A stretch of 64,000 nt of DNA from Phycisphaeraceae bacterium (GTDB taxonomy: Bacteria; Planctomycetota; Phycisphaerae; Phycisphaerales; UBA1924). Position numbers and translations under genes: made by a program. The stretch is taken from assembly GCA_019636655.1 (NCBI GenBank), contig JAHBXB010000003.1, forward strand, positions 1 to 64,000. Reading direction: 5' to 3'. Under the pieces are notes generated by a model, which had not been told where the DNA came from, did no database searches, and saw nothing but the letters and a program-made list of their open reading frames with translations. Each line of letters starts with the position of its first letter. Within the stretch, counting starts at the first letter, position 1. Shown piece after piece: positions 18,734-27,158 of this stretch.

Positions 18734-20413
18734 TCAGGTGGTGAGGGAGCGGACGACCTCTTCGAGCGTGGTGACGCCGGCGCGGGCCTTGTTGAGGCCG
18801 TCGTGCCGGAGGGTGAAGAGGCATTTGGCGTCGGTGGCCGCGGCGGCGATCCGCGGGGCGTTGACGCGCTGCATGACCATCTCGCGGAGGGGGTCGATCA
18901 TGCCGAGCAGTTCGTAGACGCCGACGCGGCCGCGGTAGCCGGTTCCGCGGCAGGCGCGGCAGCCGTTGCCGGTGCCGCGGACGAAGGTATCGGTCGGGCG
19001 GATCTCGAGGTCGCGTGGGATGGCGGCCTCGTCGGGGCGGTAGGTCTCGGAGCAGTCTGGGCAGACACGGCGAACGAGGCGCTGGGCCAGCACGCCCTCG
19101 AGCGAGGAGGAGACGAGGAAGGGCTCGACGCCCATGTCGAGCAGGCGGGTGGTGGCGCTGCAGGCGTCGTTGGTGTGGAGCGTGGAGAAGACGAGGTGGC
19201 CGGTGAGGGAGGCCTGGATGGCGGTCTCGGCGGTTTCCTTGTCGCGGATCTCGCCGATCATCACGACGTCCGGGTCGTGGCGGAGGATGGAGCGAAGGCC
19301 CGAAGCGAAATCTAGGCCGACCTTGTGGTTGACCTGGATCTGGTTGACGCCGGCGATGTGGTACTCGACGGGGTCCTCGACGGTGATGGCCTTGATCTCG
19401 TCGGTGACGATGCGGTTCAGGGAGGCGTAGAGGGTGGTGCTCTTGCCCGAGCCGGTGGGGCCGGTGACGAGCAGGATGCCGTGGGGGCGGCCGATGAGGG
19501 TGTCCCAGGATTCGAGGACCTCGCGGGGCATCCCGAGCTGGTCGAGTGTCATGGCGACCGCGGACTTGTTGAGGACGCGCAGGACGACCCCCTCGCCGAA
19601 GAGCATGGGGATGACGCTGACGCGGAGGTCGAAGTCCTGGCCCTTGTGGCGGAGGGTGATCCGGCCGTCCTGCGGGCGGCGCTTCTCGGCGATGTTGAGG
19701 CTGGCCATGATCTTCAGGCGGCTGACGATCGCGGTGCCGAAGCGGTGGATGGTGGAGGGGAGGTTGGCCTTCTGCAGGACGCCGTCGATGCGGTAGCGGA
19801 CGGCGAGTTCTCGCTCGTAGGGCTCGATGTGGACGTCGGTGGCCCGCTCGCTGACGGCTTCCATGAGGATGTCGTTGACGAGGCGGACGACGGATGCCTC
19901 CTGGGCCCGCTCGAGTTCGTCGGCGTCGATGGAATCGGCGGCGGAGCCGTTGAGCTCGGTCAGGCCGGCCGCCATCTCGTCGAGGGTGTCGCCGGCGACG
20001 CCGTAGTGATCGCGGATGAAGGTGCGGAGCTCCTCTTCATCGGCGAGGACGACCTCGATGGAGCACCCGGTGAGGAGCTTGAGCTCATCGAACATCGAGA
20101 GTTCGAAGGGATCGCTGGTCGCGACGGTGAGCGAGTCGGCGGTGCGGGCGATGGGGACGCAGTTCTGCTTGTAGACCAGCTTGGCGGGGAGGGCGCTCAG
20201 CACCGTTTCGTCGATCGCGAGTTGTCGCAGGTCGACGACGGGCATGTGGAACTGGTCGCCGATGGCCTGGAGGACCTGGTCGGCGGTGACGATTCCCATG
20301 CGGACCAGGACGCGATCGATCCGCTCGCCGCTGGCCCGCTGGGTCGCGACCGCCTCGTCGAGTTGCGGGCGGCTGATCAGGCCACGATCCAGGAGTAACG
20401 AAGCGATCCCCAT
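18734..20413 (-). CDS. gspE: Type II secretion ATPase GspE (PilB/MshE-like)
   Basis: The cytoplasmic AAA+ motor that drives pseudopilus assembly. It is 559 residues. The N-terminal region (1-150) looks like an MshEN/GspE-N domain, with repeated LLxxGLIS and RMGIVTADQVLQAIGDQFHM patterns that in relatives can bind cyclic-di-GMP. The ATPase has Walker A GPTGSGKSTTLY, the Asp box ITVEDPVEYHI, Walker B DPDVVMIGEIRDKETAETAI and the His box GHLVFSTLHTNDA. The zinc knuckle is VCPDCSETY with CRACRGTGYRGR. It is divergent from the main operon, 1.6 kb away. I start at 20413 because a TAGAAT hexamer ends 7 nt upstream; an ATG at 20422 would add 3 residues. Confidence 0.94.
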   Translation of the reverse strand: MGIASLLLDRGLISRPQLDEAVATQRASGERIDRVLVRMGIVTADQVLQAIGDQFHMPVVDLRQLAIDETVLSALPAKLVYKQNCVPIARTADSLTVATSDPFELSMFDELKLLTGCSIEVVLADEEELRTFIRDHYGVAGDTLDEMAAGLTELNGSAADSIDADELERAQEASVVRLVNDILMEAVSERATDVHIEPYERELAVRYRIDGVLQKANLPSTIHRFGTAIVSRLKIMASLNIAEKRRPQDGRITLRHKGQDFDLRVSVIPMLFGEGVVLRVLNKSAVAMTLDQLGMPREVLESWDTLIGRPHGILLVTGPTGSGKSTTLYASLNRIVTDEIKAITVEDPVEYHIAGVNQIQVNHKVGLDFASGLRSILRHDPDVVMIGEIRDKETAETAIQASLTGHLVFSTLHTNDACSATTRLLDMGVEPFLVSSSLEGVLAQRLVRRVCPDCSETYRPDEAAIPRDLEIRPTDTFVRGTGNGCRACRGTGYRGRVGVYELLGMIDPLREMVMQRVNAPRIAAAATDAKCLFTLRHDGLNKARAGVTTLEEVVRSLTT

Positions 20414-20420
20414 GGGCTCC

Positions 20421-20426
20421 ATTCTA
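20421..20426 (-). promoter_or_regulatory. Candidate -10 element of gspE
   Basis: On the minus strand this reads TAGAAT, five of six matches to the -10 consensus. It ends 7 nt before the ATG at 20413 and overlaps the alternative ATG at 20422. If used, transcription would begin at or next to the start codon. Confidence 0.4.
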
Positions 20427-20449
20427 CGGCCGGCGGAGTGCGGCCTGGG

Positions 20450-21268
20450 TCATGCCGGGAAGGTGCAGCTGGTCTTTTCGGTTTCCCACACGGTGATCGA
20501 CCGGAGGGTCGCGTTGCCGGAGGAGGCCCGGGAGATTGCGGGTTCGAGGAGGCGGAAGCAGACCGCGGCGATGTTCTCGACCGAGGGATTGACCCCGCTG
20601 CCCTCGCGGAACTCGGGGGTGTCGACGTTGAGGTGCGTGTGGTCGAACCGACGGACGATCGTCTCCTGGGTGAGCCGCTCGATGTCGGCGAGGCCGAAGG
20701 CGGGTTCGGGGGCATCGAGAGAGACCTCGACACATGGCTCGACGAGGTAGTTGTGGCCGTGGCCGGCGGGGTTGTTGCACTTGCCGAAGAGTTCGCGGTT
20801 CTGCTCGTCGGTGAGCCCCGCGCAGTGCAGGCGATGGGACGCAGCGAACTCGAACCGCTGGCGGATCAGCGCGCGATTGGTGTCGTGTTGCTGCATCTCG
20901 ACGCAATAGTAGGGGGAGAGCCGCCATCGCACGGAGTGCACGCTGCCTCGCATCGCGGCGTTGAGGCGGGCGAGAAGATCTGGAAGGATGGTTTCCGGGG
21001 GCGAGGTCGGGCGCTCGCGGCAGGCCTGCTCGATCAAGGGGATCGCGGCGGTCCTGACGGCCGCATCCACCACTTTGATATTGACAAAATAGCCGGTGGA
21101 GGGGTCTATCTCGCCCTGGCAGCAGACATCGAGTTCGTAGTGCCGACCGAGGCCTCGCATCGTCGGGAAGGCCGCGAAGGTGTTCGCGGCGTCGCCCCAA
21201 TCGGCCGAGCCGCCCGGCGCCGGGGCCGGGTTAATGGAAAAACGGACGGTGCGGGTGAGGTTGACCAT
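20450..21268 (-). CDS. Tandem 6-pyruvoyl-tetrahydropterin synthase-like protein (QueD family)
   Basis: A 272-residue protein made of two T-fold units. The C-terminal unit carries the family landmarks: FEFAASHRLHCAGL with the first zinc histidine, then KCNNPAGHGHNYLVEPCVEV with the catalytic cysteine and the HGH zinc ligands, then RRFDHTHLNVD and a late Glu. The N-terminal unit keeps the fold pattern (RTVRFSINPAPAP, GRHYELDVCCQGEI) but has Asn in place of the first His and no HGH. It is probably the QueD step of queuosine synthesis or pterin metabolism; tgt is 8 kb away. The start at MVNLTRTVRF is chosen over a 40-residue extension. Confidence 0.85.
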   Translation of the reverse strand: MVNLTRTVRFSINPAPAPGGSADWGDAANTFAAFPTMRGLGRHYELDVCCQGEIDPSTGYFVNIKVVDAAVRTAAIPLIEQACRERPTSPPETILPDLLARLNAAMRGSVHSVRWRLSPYYCVEMQQHDTNRALIRQRFEFAASHRLHCAGLTDEQNRELFGKCNNPAGHGHNYLVEPCVEVSLDAPEPAFGLADIERLTQETIVRRFDHTHLNVDTPEFREGSGVNPSVENIAAVCFRLLEPAISRASSGNATLRSITVWETEKTSCTFPA

Positions 21269-21276
21269 GCAGGCGG

Positions 21277-21282
21277 ATCGTA
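21277..21282 (-). promoter_or_regulatory. Candidate -10 element of the QueD-family gene
   Basis: On the minus strand this reads TACGAT and ends 8 nt before the ATG at 21268. There is no Shine-Dalgarno in the gap and the -35 is weak. It fits the leaderless pattern described in the findings. Confidence 0.3.
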
Positions 21283-21344
21283 TCGGAGGAGCCGGCGATA
21301 GACTGGTGCCGGGTGCGGGTGACGGGTCGGACGGGAGGCTCCTC

Positions 21345-21998
21345 ATGGCAACGAAGTGGTGGTCGGTGGTCCTGGGGGTGCCGGCCATGATCTCGGCGAT
21401 GCTGGCCTCCGGCGGGCTCGTGAACCGCGAACCGCCCGCGGGCGGTGCGCCGCCGGGTGATGCGGCGGCGAAGAGCCCGTATGTGCTTGGCTACACGATG
21501 AAGCGACTTGACGGGACGCCCCAGGATCTTGCGGAGTACAAGGGGAAGGTGGTCCTGATCGTGAACGTCGCGAGCAAGTGCGGCCTGACGCCGCAGTACA
21601 AGGATCTGCAGGCGCTGTACGAGGCGAAGAAGGAGAAGGGGCTCGTGGTCCTGGGGTTTCCGGCCAACAACTTCATGGAGCAGGAGCCGGGGACGGACGC
21701 AGAGATCGCGGCGTTCTGCGAGGCGGAGTATTCGGTGACGTTCCCAATGTTCTCGAAGATCTCGGTGAAGGGGGACGATCAGCACGAGTTGTACCGGCAC
21801 CTGTCGGGCCAGGCGCCGCCGATCGGTGGGGACCCGGAGTGGAACTTCACGAAGTTCCTGGTTGATCGGAACGGGAACGTCGTCGCCCGGATCGCCGCCA
21901 AAACGCGGGTCAACAGCCCGGAGGTGATGAAACGGATCGATGAGTTGCTCGAGGCGGCCGCGGCGGCGCCGGCCGGTGTGGGCGCTTCGCCCGGCTGA
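21345..21998 (+). CDS. Secreted glutathione peroxidase-family thiol peroxidase
   Basis: Reduces peroxides, probably with thioredoxin-type donors. The 217-residue protein has an N-terminal hydrophobic segment (VVLGVPAMISAMLASGGLV) that looks like a signal peptide or anchor, so it should act outside the cytoplasm. The catalytic cysteine sits in VNVASKCGLTPQYKDLQ. The second signature is VLGFPANNFMEQEPG and the third active-site segment is PEWNFTKFLVDRNG with the Trp/Asn pair. It is a cysteine, not selenocysteine, enzyme. The ATG at 21345 has GGGAGG upstream. It is divergent from the QueD-like gene. Confidence 0.92.
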   Translation: MATKWWSVVLGVPAMISAMLASGGLVNREPPAGGAPPGDAAAKSPYVLGYTMKRLDGTPQDLAEYKGKVVLIVNVASKCGLTPQYKDLQALYEAKKEKGLVVLGFPANNFMEQEPGTDAEIAAFCEAEYSVTFPMFSKISVKGDDQHELYRHLSGQAPPIGGDPEWNFTKFLVDRNGNVVARIAAKTRVNSPEVMKRIDELLEAAAAAPAGVGASPG

Positions 21999-22016
21999 GC
22001 GAACTGGCGAGCCGGG

Positions 22017-22045
22017 TTCGCGGATTGGATAAGTCCCTGTACACT
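22017..22045 (+). promoter_or_regulatory. Candidate promoter of the T2SS operon
   Basis: TTCGCG at 22017-22022 and TACACT at 22040-22045 are separated by 17 bp. The hexamer ends 8 nt before the gspF ATG at 22054 and no Shine-Dalgarno is visible, so the operon mRNA may be leaderless. Confidence 0.38.
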
Positions 22046-22053
22046 CCGGGCGG

Positions 22054-23250
22054 ATGCCGACCTTCAAGTACGTTGCGATGACCGCGGGGGGGGAGCGGGT
22101 AGCGGGCTCGCTCGCCGCGGCGAGCGAGCAGTCGCTGCTGCAGGAGCTGGAGGGGCGCAGCCTCACGCCGGTATTGCTGACCAGGCAGGCGGAGACTGAT
22201 TCGCCGGGGACGAGGCGGGTGGCGTCGACGCGGCAGGTGGCGGTGGCGTATGCCCAGCTTGCGGACCTCTTGCGGGCGGGTGTGCCACTGCTGAGGGCGC
22301 TGAGGCTTCTCGCGAACCAGAAGTCGGCTCCGCGGCTGTCGGCGGTGTTCGCGGAAGTCTCCGATGCGGTCGCCTCCGGATCGGACCTCGCGGAGGCGAT
22401 GTCGCAGCACCCCGAGGCGTTCGCGACGATTCATGTCGCGATGGTCCGGGCGGGTGAGAAGGGGGGGTTCCTTGAGGCGGTGCTGGCGCGACTGGGCCAG
22501 TTCCTCAACAGCCAGGCGGACCTGCGGGCCCGGATTCTCGGGAGCCTGATCTACCCGTGCGTGCTGGTGGCGGCGGGGATCCTGGCGATGGGGCTGATCT
22601 TCGGCGTGTTCATCCCGATGTTCCGACAGGTGTTCGACCGGATGCCGCTGGGGTTCCTGACTCGCGCGGTGCTGGCGATCAGCGACGGGGTTCATTCGTA
22701 CGGGCTGGTGCTGCTGCTGGTGCTGGCCGCGGTGGGGGTGGTGGCGTGGAGGGTGTGGCGGCGCGAGGATGTGCGGGCGGCGGTGGAGCGGGCGAGGCTC
22801 AGGCTTCCGGTGCTGGGGCCGCTGACGCGGATGATCGCGGTGGCCCGGTTCTGCCGGATCCTTGGGACGATGCTGGCGAACTCGATTCCGGTCCTTTCGG
22901 CGATGCAGATCGCCCGCGACGCGGCGGGGCTGGCGGCGCTGGAGGAGGCGATCGATGAGGCGACCGAGGCGGTTCGGCAGGGGCAGCCGCTGGCGCCTCC
23001 GCTGCAGAAGTGCGGGCTGTTTCCCGAGGATGTGCTGGAGATGATCTCGGTGGGGGAATCGGCGAACACACTCGACACGGTGCTGGTGACCGTGGCGGAC
23101 ACGCTGGAGGCCCGGCTGGACCGGATGCTGTCGGTGGCGGTCAAGCTCATCGAACCGGCGATGCTGATGATCATGGCGGTCATCATCGGGCTGGTAGCGA
23201 TGGCCCTGATTCTGCCGATGACGCAGATGGGCCGGCACTTGTCCGGCTGA
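22054..23250 (+). CDS. gspF: Type II secretion inner-membrane platform protein GspF
   Basis: The polytopic platform protein that links the GspE motor to pseudopilin assembly. It is 398 residues, the family length. The N-terminal PTFKYVAMTAGGERVAGSL is typical. Two T2SSF domains are visible: AQLADLLRAGVPLLRALRLL with MVRAGEKGGFLEAVLARL, and the second ARFCRILGTMLANSIPVLSA with MISVGESANTLDTVL. Membrane segments lie near residues 165-190, 212-233 and 366-392. It is the first gene of the plus-strand operon; gspE is separate on the minus strand. Confidence 0.95.
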   Translation: MPTFKYVAMTAGGERVAGSLAAASEQSLLQELEGRSLTPVLLTRQAETDSPGTRRVASTRQVAVAYAQLADLLRAGVPLLRALRLLANQKSAPRLSAVFAEVSDAVASGSDLAEAMSQHPEAFATIHVAMVRAGEKGGFLEAVLARLGQFLNSQADLRARILGSLIYPCVLVAAGILAMGLIFGVFIPMFRQVFDRMPLGFLTRAVLAISDGVHSYGLVLLLVLAAVGVVAWRVWRREDVRAAVERARLRLPVLGPLTRMIAVARFCRILGTMLANSIPVLSAMQIARDAAGLAALEEAIDEATEAVRQGQPLAPPLQKCGLFPEDVLEMISVGESANTLDTVLVTVADTLEARLDRMLSVAVKLIEPAMLMIMAVIIGLVAMALILPMTQMGRHLSG

Positions 23251-23376
23251 GCGGCGGGAGAATGGAGCGATGGCCGCGGATCGGTCGATTCATCACCGGA
23301 CTAGACTTGCACGCCTCGCCGCGGGATCGCGGAGATTCCCGTGCCGGATCGCAGACCACAAAGGGAACCTGGAGAC

Positions 23377-23907
23377 ATGGAAGGATCAACGCGCCTGGTT
23401 GTTCGGCGGGTCATACGGCGGGCTCCTCGGGGCTTCACGCTGCTCGAGGTCATGATCGTCATCGTGATCATCCTGGCGATCGCCGGGCTGGTGACGGTGA
23501 ACCTCATGGGCACGAAGCAGGAGGCGACCAAGGGGACCGTGCAGATCCAGCTCAAGAGTTTCAAGGATGCGCTCAAGCAGTTCAACCTGACGTTCAACAG
23601 GTTCCCGACGGACGAGGAGGGGCTGGTGGTGCTCTGGGACAAGTCGGCGCTGTCCGAGGAGGACCAGGGGTCGTGGCGGCCGTACCTCGACGAGGCGACG
23701 CCGAAGGATCCGTGGGGGTCGGAGTGGGGGTACAAGGCTGTCGGCGAGAAGGGGCCGGAGGGGATGTTCGATCTGTGGTCCTACGGACCTGACAAGCAGG
23801 ATGGCACCGAGGACGACATCAGCGTGTGGAAGGCGACCGAGGGAAGCGACTCCGGATCGGGGTCGTCTGGACCTGTCCGACCAACGCCGAGGTCTACCGG
23901 CCAGTAA
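23377..23907 (+). CDS. gspG: Major pseudopilin GspG
   Basis: The main subunit of the T2SS pseudopilus. The prepilin site is RRAPRG / FTLLEVMIVIVIILAIAG, with Gly at -1, Phe at +1 and Glu at +5. The C-terminal domain has the GspG calcium-loop pattern: FNRFPTDEEGLVVL, YLDEATPKDPWGSEWGYK and SYGPDKQDGTEDDI. An extra Ser/Gly/Pro tail of about 20 residues follows. The ATG at 23377 gives a 19-residue basic leader; a GTG at 23341 would lengthen it. It is separated from gspF by 126 nt, a larger gap than elsewhere in the operon, so a secondary promoter or processing site is possible. Confidence 0.94.
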   Translation: MEGSTRLVVRRVIRRAPRGFTLLEVMIVIVIILAIAGLVTVNLMGTKQEATKGTVQIQLKSFKDALKQFNLTFNRFPTDEEGLVVLWDKSALSEEDQGSWRPYLDEATPKDPWGSEWGYKAVGEKGPEGMFDLWSYGPDKQDGTEDDISVWKATEGSDSGSGSSGPVRPTPRSTGQ

Positions 23908-23921
23908 ACGCGTGGGGTCCG

Positions 23922-24551
23922 ATGCATCGCGTGCGGAAGCCAGCCCGGTTGTTCAGGCAGCGGGGTGGCGGGCGCGCGTTCACGGTCATCGAACTGGTCA
24001 TCGCCATTGCGCTGGCGGTGGGGCTGGGCGCGGTGGTGGTGCCGATGACGGTTTCGCGGATGCGCGAAGCGGCGTATCGGGAGGGCGTGGAACGGGTGGG
24101 CACGGCGGTCATGCTGGGGCGGGCCGAGGCGCAGCGGCGAGGCGTGATCATCGAGGTCAGGGCAGGGGTTTCGGGTGACGGCTCGGGGCTGATCTCGCTG
24201 AGCGAGGTCGCGGGCGAGGCCGCTGGGTCCGAAGAGGCGGAGGGGCCGAATGTTGGGCGCGTGATCGGCGAGCCGGTAGAACTGCCCTCGGGCGTGACGG
24301 TGGGCCGGGAGCGTGATCCGGCCGGGCTGGAAGCGGAAGAGATCGTGCTGACGATCTGTCTGCCTGACGGGCGGCTGATTCCATCGGTGGAATCGGTGGT
24401 GCTTGCGGGGGCTGGGGGGCGGCGGGGACGCATCGGAATCAATGCGTGGACCGGGGTCAGCCGCGTGGACGCGGTCGCGGCGGGACCGGGGAGCTCGGAC
24501 GATGCCGGGACCGCGCCAGCGCCGACGGATGCAGAGGCGGGGCGGCCATGA
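23922..24551 (+). CDS. gspH: Minor pseudopilin GspH-like
   Basis: The type IV pilin-like N-terminus GGGRA / FTVIELVIAIALAVGLGAVV has Glu at +5 but Ala, not Gly, at -1. The body has the GspH/FimT-like pattern: a long helix with REAAYREGVERVGTAVMLGR, then beta strands. A segment rich in Gly/Glu (about residues 90-120) is inserted. The last 35 residues are low complexity. It lies 14 nt after gspG and its stop overlaps the gspI start (ATGA). The letter is assigned from position and helix pattern; the body alone is weakly diagnostic. Confidence 0.78.
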   Translation: MHRVRKPARLFRQRGGGRAFTVIELVIAIALAVGLGAVVVPMTVSRMREAAYREGVERVGTAVMLGRAEAQRRGVIIEVRAGVSGDGSGLISLSEVAGEAAGSEEAEGPNVGRVIGEPVELPSGVTVGRERDPAGLEAEEIVLTICLPDGRLIPSVESVVLAGAGGRRGRIGINAWTGVSRVDAVAAGPGSSDDAGTAPAPTDAEAGRP

Positions 24552-25006
24552 GCGGGCGAGGGCGAACCGGTGCGCTGCTGCTGGAGGTGCTGCTGGCACT
24601 GGCGATCATGGTCCCGGCGGGGCTGGCGATCCTGGCACTTGTCGGGCAATCGGGTGACACGCTGATCGCGGCGCGGGAGCGGATGATCGCGGCGGACCTG
24701 GCGAACTCGGCGATGGCGAAGATCGAGGCGGGGGTTGAAACGATCGAGACGCTGGATGGTCCGGTCAAGCCATGGGAGGGCGAAGGGGCGGCGGGGTTCG
24801 CGGATGCGCCGCCGCCCGATCAGGAGTGGGAGCTGCAGATCGAGTCCGAGCCGAGCCCGTTCGCGGGGCTCGTGAGGGTCTCCGTGGTGGCCATCAAGAA
24901 CACCGGCGGCACGGCGCGTCGGCTCGCGTCGTGTCACCGGCTGGTGCGGCTTGGCAGGTCCGGCGATGGGCGTGCGACGGAGTGGCCAGCAGGGGGTACG
25001 AGATGA
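24548..25006 (+). CDS. gspI: Minor pseudopilin GspI-like
   Basis: A small pseudopilin of 152 residues. The prepilin site GRGRTG / ALLLEVLLALAIMVPAGLA has Gly at -1 and Glu at +5; LLLEVLLALAI is typical of GspI. The C-terminal body is short, with LQIESEPSPFAGLVRVSVV. It probably forms the pseudopilus tip complex with GspJ and GspK, which follow. The start codon overlaps the gspH stop by 4 nt, and the stop overlaps gspJ in the same way, indicating translational coupling. Confidence 0.82.
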   Translation: MSGRGRTGALLLEVLLALAIMVPAGLAILALVGQSGDTLIAARERMIAADLANSAMAKIEAGVETIETLDGPVKPWEGEGAAGFADAPPPDQEWELQIESEPSPFAGLVRVSVVAIKNTGGTARRLASCHRLVRLGRSGDGRATEWPAGGTR

Positions 25007-25635
25007 GAGCGAGATCGTCCAGGGCGTTCACGCTGGTGGAGGTGCTCGCCGCCGTGGTGTTGTCGGCGATGCTGCTGGGCTCGATCATGGCGTTCCTGTG
25101 GAACCTCTCAAACCGGCGTTCGCAGATGCGCCGGATGGTGGAGCAGATGCAGGCGGGGGGTGTGGTGCTCGGGCAGATCGAGTCGGATCTCTTCGGGTCG
25201 ATGGCGTGGGATCCGGCGGAGGGCGCGGGGATCAAGGGGTCGTCGTCGGCGCTTCGGGTTCTCTCTCGCGGTGTGTGGCCCGATCAGGGGCGCGTGCATG
25301 CGGACCTGCAGGTGTCGGAGTACGCGGTGGAGAGCCGGAGCGGGGCGGTCACGGCGCGGCGGTGGTCGGCGGAGGAGGGTGTGACCGCGCCGCCGGTGGA
25401 GGTGGTTACGGATCAGCTCGAACGCCTGCGGTTTCGGTACTACGACGGCCGGGAGTGGGTGAGCGAGTTTGACAGCGCCCTAGCGGGGCGTCTGCCGGCG
25501 GCGGTTGAGGTGGGCGTGTGGTTTGCGAGGGGAACCGGCTTCGGCGGTGCGACGACCGAGGCCGAGCCGGTGACGCCGCCGGATCGTCTCCGCGTCATGG
25601 TCGTACCAGATGGGGCGAGCGAGGAGGGGTCATGA
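25003..25635 (+). CDS. gspJ: Minor pseudopilin GspJ-like
   Basis: A 210-residue tip-complex pseudopilin. The prepilin segment ARSSRA / FTLVEVLAAVVLSAMLLGS has Glu at +5 but Ala at -1. The helix continues with NRRSQMRRMVEQMQ. The beta-rich body includes LERLRFRYYDGREWVSEFDS, a segment typical of GspJ (strand, then aromatic-rich turn ending in a W-x-x-x-F/W pattern). It starts with a 4-nt ATGA overlap with gspI and ends with the same overlap into gspK. Confidence 0.85.
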   Translation: MRARSSRAFTLVEVLAAVVLSAMLLGSIMAFLWNLSNRRSQMRRMVEQMQAGGVVLGQIESDLFGSMAWDPAEGAGIKGSSSALRVLSRGVWPDQGRVHADLQVSEYAVESRSGAVTARRWSAEEGVTAPPVEVVTDQLERLRFRYYDGREWVSEFDSALAGRLPAAVEVGVWFARGTGFGGATTEAEPVTPPDRLRVMVVPDGASEEGS

Positions 25636-27158
25636 GCGTGCGAGCGTGCGAATCCGTGGAACGGCGCCGCTCGGCGTTCGCGCTGCTGGCCGTGATGATC
25701 GTGGTGGCGATCGGGGCGATGATCGGCACCACGATGATCTATCTTGCAGAGGCGGAAGGGGTGGGCGCGGCGCAGCAGACGCGGATCGATGAATCGAGAT
25801 CGCTCGCGTGGTCGGGTGTTCAGGCGGTGATGGCCGAGTTGGACGCCCAGCGGCTGGATCTGCTGGCGGGGGAGGATCCGCGGGTGACGCGGGAGTGGGT
25901 GGTCTTCGGTGGGCCAGAATCCGCGGCGACGCTTGGACGGGAGATGCCCCGAGGGATGTACCGCCTGGTGGCCACGGACGAGTCGGCGCTGCCGCTGGAG
26001 TCCGAGCCTGCGCGGATCGATCTGAACTCGGCGACTGAGGCGATGCTGGGGGCAGTCGATGGCGTCGGGAGCACACTGGCGCCGAGGGTGATCGAGTTGC
26101 GCGGTTCCCAGCCGGGCGGGTTCTACAGCCTGCATGACCCGGCGCGTGCCGGGGTGTCTCTCCCGCGAGATGCAGGCGAAACGAGGGCGCGAGGGGGAGA
26201 GGCTGCTGAGAGTCGGGCCGGCGGCGCGGCGGGGGTCGGGCATGTCACGGTGTTCAGCTTTGACCCCAACGTGCAGGGAACTCGATCGCCGAACGGGCGG
26301 GGTGAGTCGATCGGCGCTGCTCGCGTGAACGTGAACCGGGATTGGACCGAGGAGATCGGCCGGCGGGTAGCGGAGCAAGCCGGGGCGGAGGCCGCGGCAC
26401 CGATTGTGGCCGCGATGCAGGGGGGGAGGTCGATCCAATCGCCGGAAGATCTGGCACGGCTGCTCGTTCAATCGGGGCTCGCGCCCGATGTGGTGGGCCG
26501 TGCACTTGATGCGTTGACCACGTCGGACGATCCGTACCTGATCGGTCGGGTGGATCTCAACCGGGCGTCGGCGGCCGTGCTGGCGAGCATTCCGGGGATT
26601 GATTCGGCGGCCGCGGCTGCGATCGTCGAGAGGCGGAGCAGCCTGGGGGCGACCGAACGGGGGAACATCGCGTGGCCTCTGGCGGCGGGGGTTCTGACGC
26701 CGGAGCAGTTCGTTTCGGCGGCTGGCTATGTGACCACGCGGTCGTTGCAGTGGCGGGTGGTTGTGGAGGGTGGAATCGCCGAGCCGGAGAGCGGGAGTGG
26801 TGCGGAGGGAGCAGGCCCGGATGCGGTGCTGCGGGATCGGGTGGTCCTGGAGGCGGTTATTGACGTATCGGGGCCTCGGCCGCGGGTTGCCTATCTGCGG
26901 GATGTGAGCCTGGAGGGAGTGGCCCGGGTGTTGGCGGCCCGGGAGAGTCCTGGGGATGTTCGATCCCCAGGGCCTGAACCAGCCGATGCAACCGAGGAGC
27001 CGGCGCCGGTTCGGGGTTCAATGGGGCCTCGGCCGCCAGAGATCGGCTATTCTGGTGATCAGCCGGGGGTCACTCCGGCCGCGCCGGCGGTGTTGGGCTT
27101 GCCCAGGGACGGGCGGGTCGGTCGTTGGTCTGCCGGGCCGCGAGGAGGATCGCGCTGA
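25632..27158 (+). CDS. gspK: Minor pseudopilin GspK, tip-complex protein
   Basis: At 508 residues it is longer than the usual 300 or so. The N-terminal helix RRRSA / FALLAVMIVVAIGAMIG lacks Glu at +5, as is normal for GspK, and has Ala at -1. Two helix-hairpin-helix-like SAM-fold segments typical of GspK follow: RIDLNSATEAMLGAVDGVGS (near residue 130) and RVDLNRASAAVLASIPGIDS (near 310). A disordered Glu/Gly/Ala insert (about 180-230) and a Pro-rich C-terminal tail (about 450-508) account for the extra length. It overlaps gspJ by 4 nt, and its TGA overlaps the gspL ATG. Confidence 0.9.
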   Translation: MSVRACESVERRRSAFALLAVMIVVAIGAMIGTTMIYLAEAEGVGAAQQTRIDESRSLAWSGVQAVMAELDAQRLDLLAGEDPRVTREWVVFGGPESAATLGREMPRGMYRLVATDESALPLESEPARIDLNSATEAMLGAVDGVGSTLAPRVIELRGSQPGGFYSLHDPARAGVSLPRDAGETRARGGEAAESRAGGAAGVGHVTVFSFDPNVQGTRSPNGRGESIGAARVNVNRDWTEEIGRRVAEQAGAEAAAPIVAAMQGGRSIQSPEDLARLLVQSGLAPDVVGRALDALTTSDDPYLIGRVDLNRASAAVLASIPGIDSAAAAAIVERRSSLGATERGNIAWPLAAGVLTPEQFVSAAGYVTTRSLQWRVVVEGGIAEPESGSGAEGAGPDAVLRDRVVLEAVIDVSGPRPRVAYLRDVSLEGVARVLAARESPGDVRSPGPEPADATEEPAPVRGSMGPRPPEIGYSGDQPGVTPAAPAVLGLPRDGRVGRWSAGPRGGSR

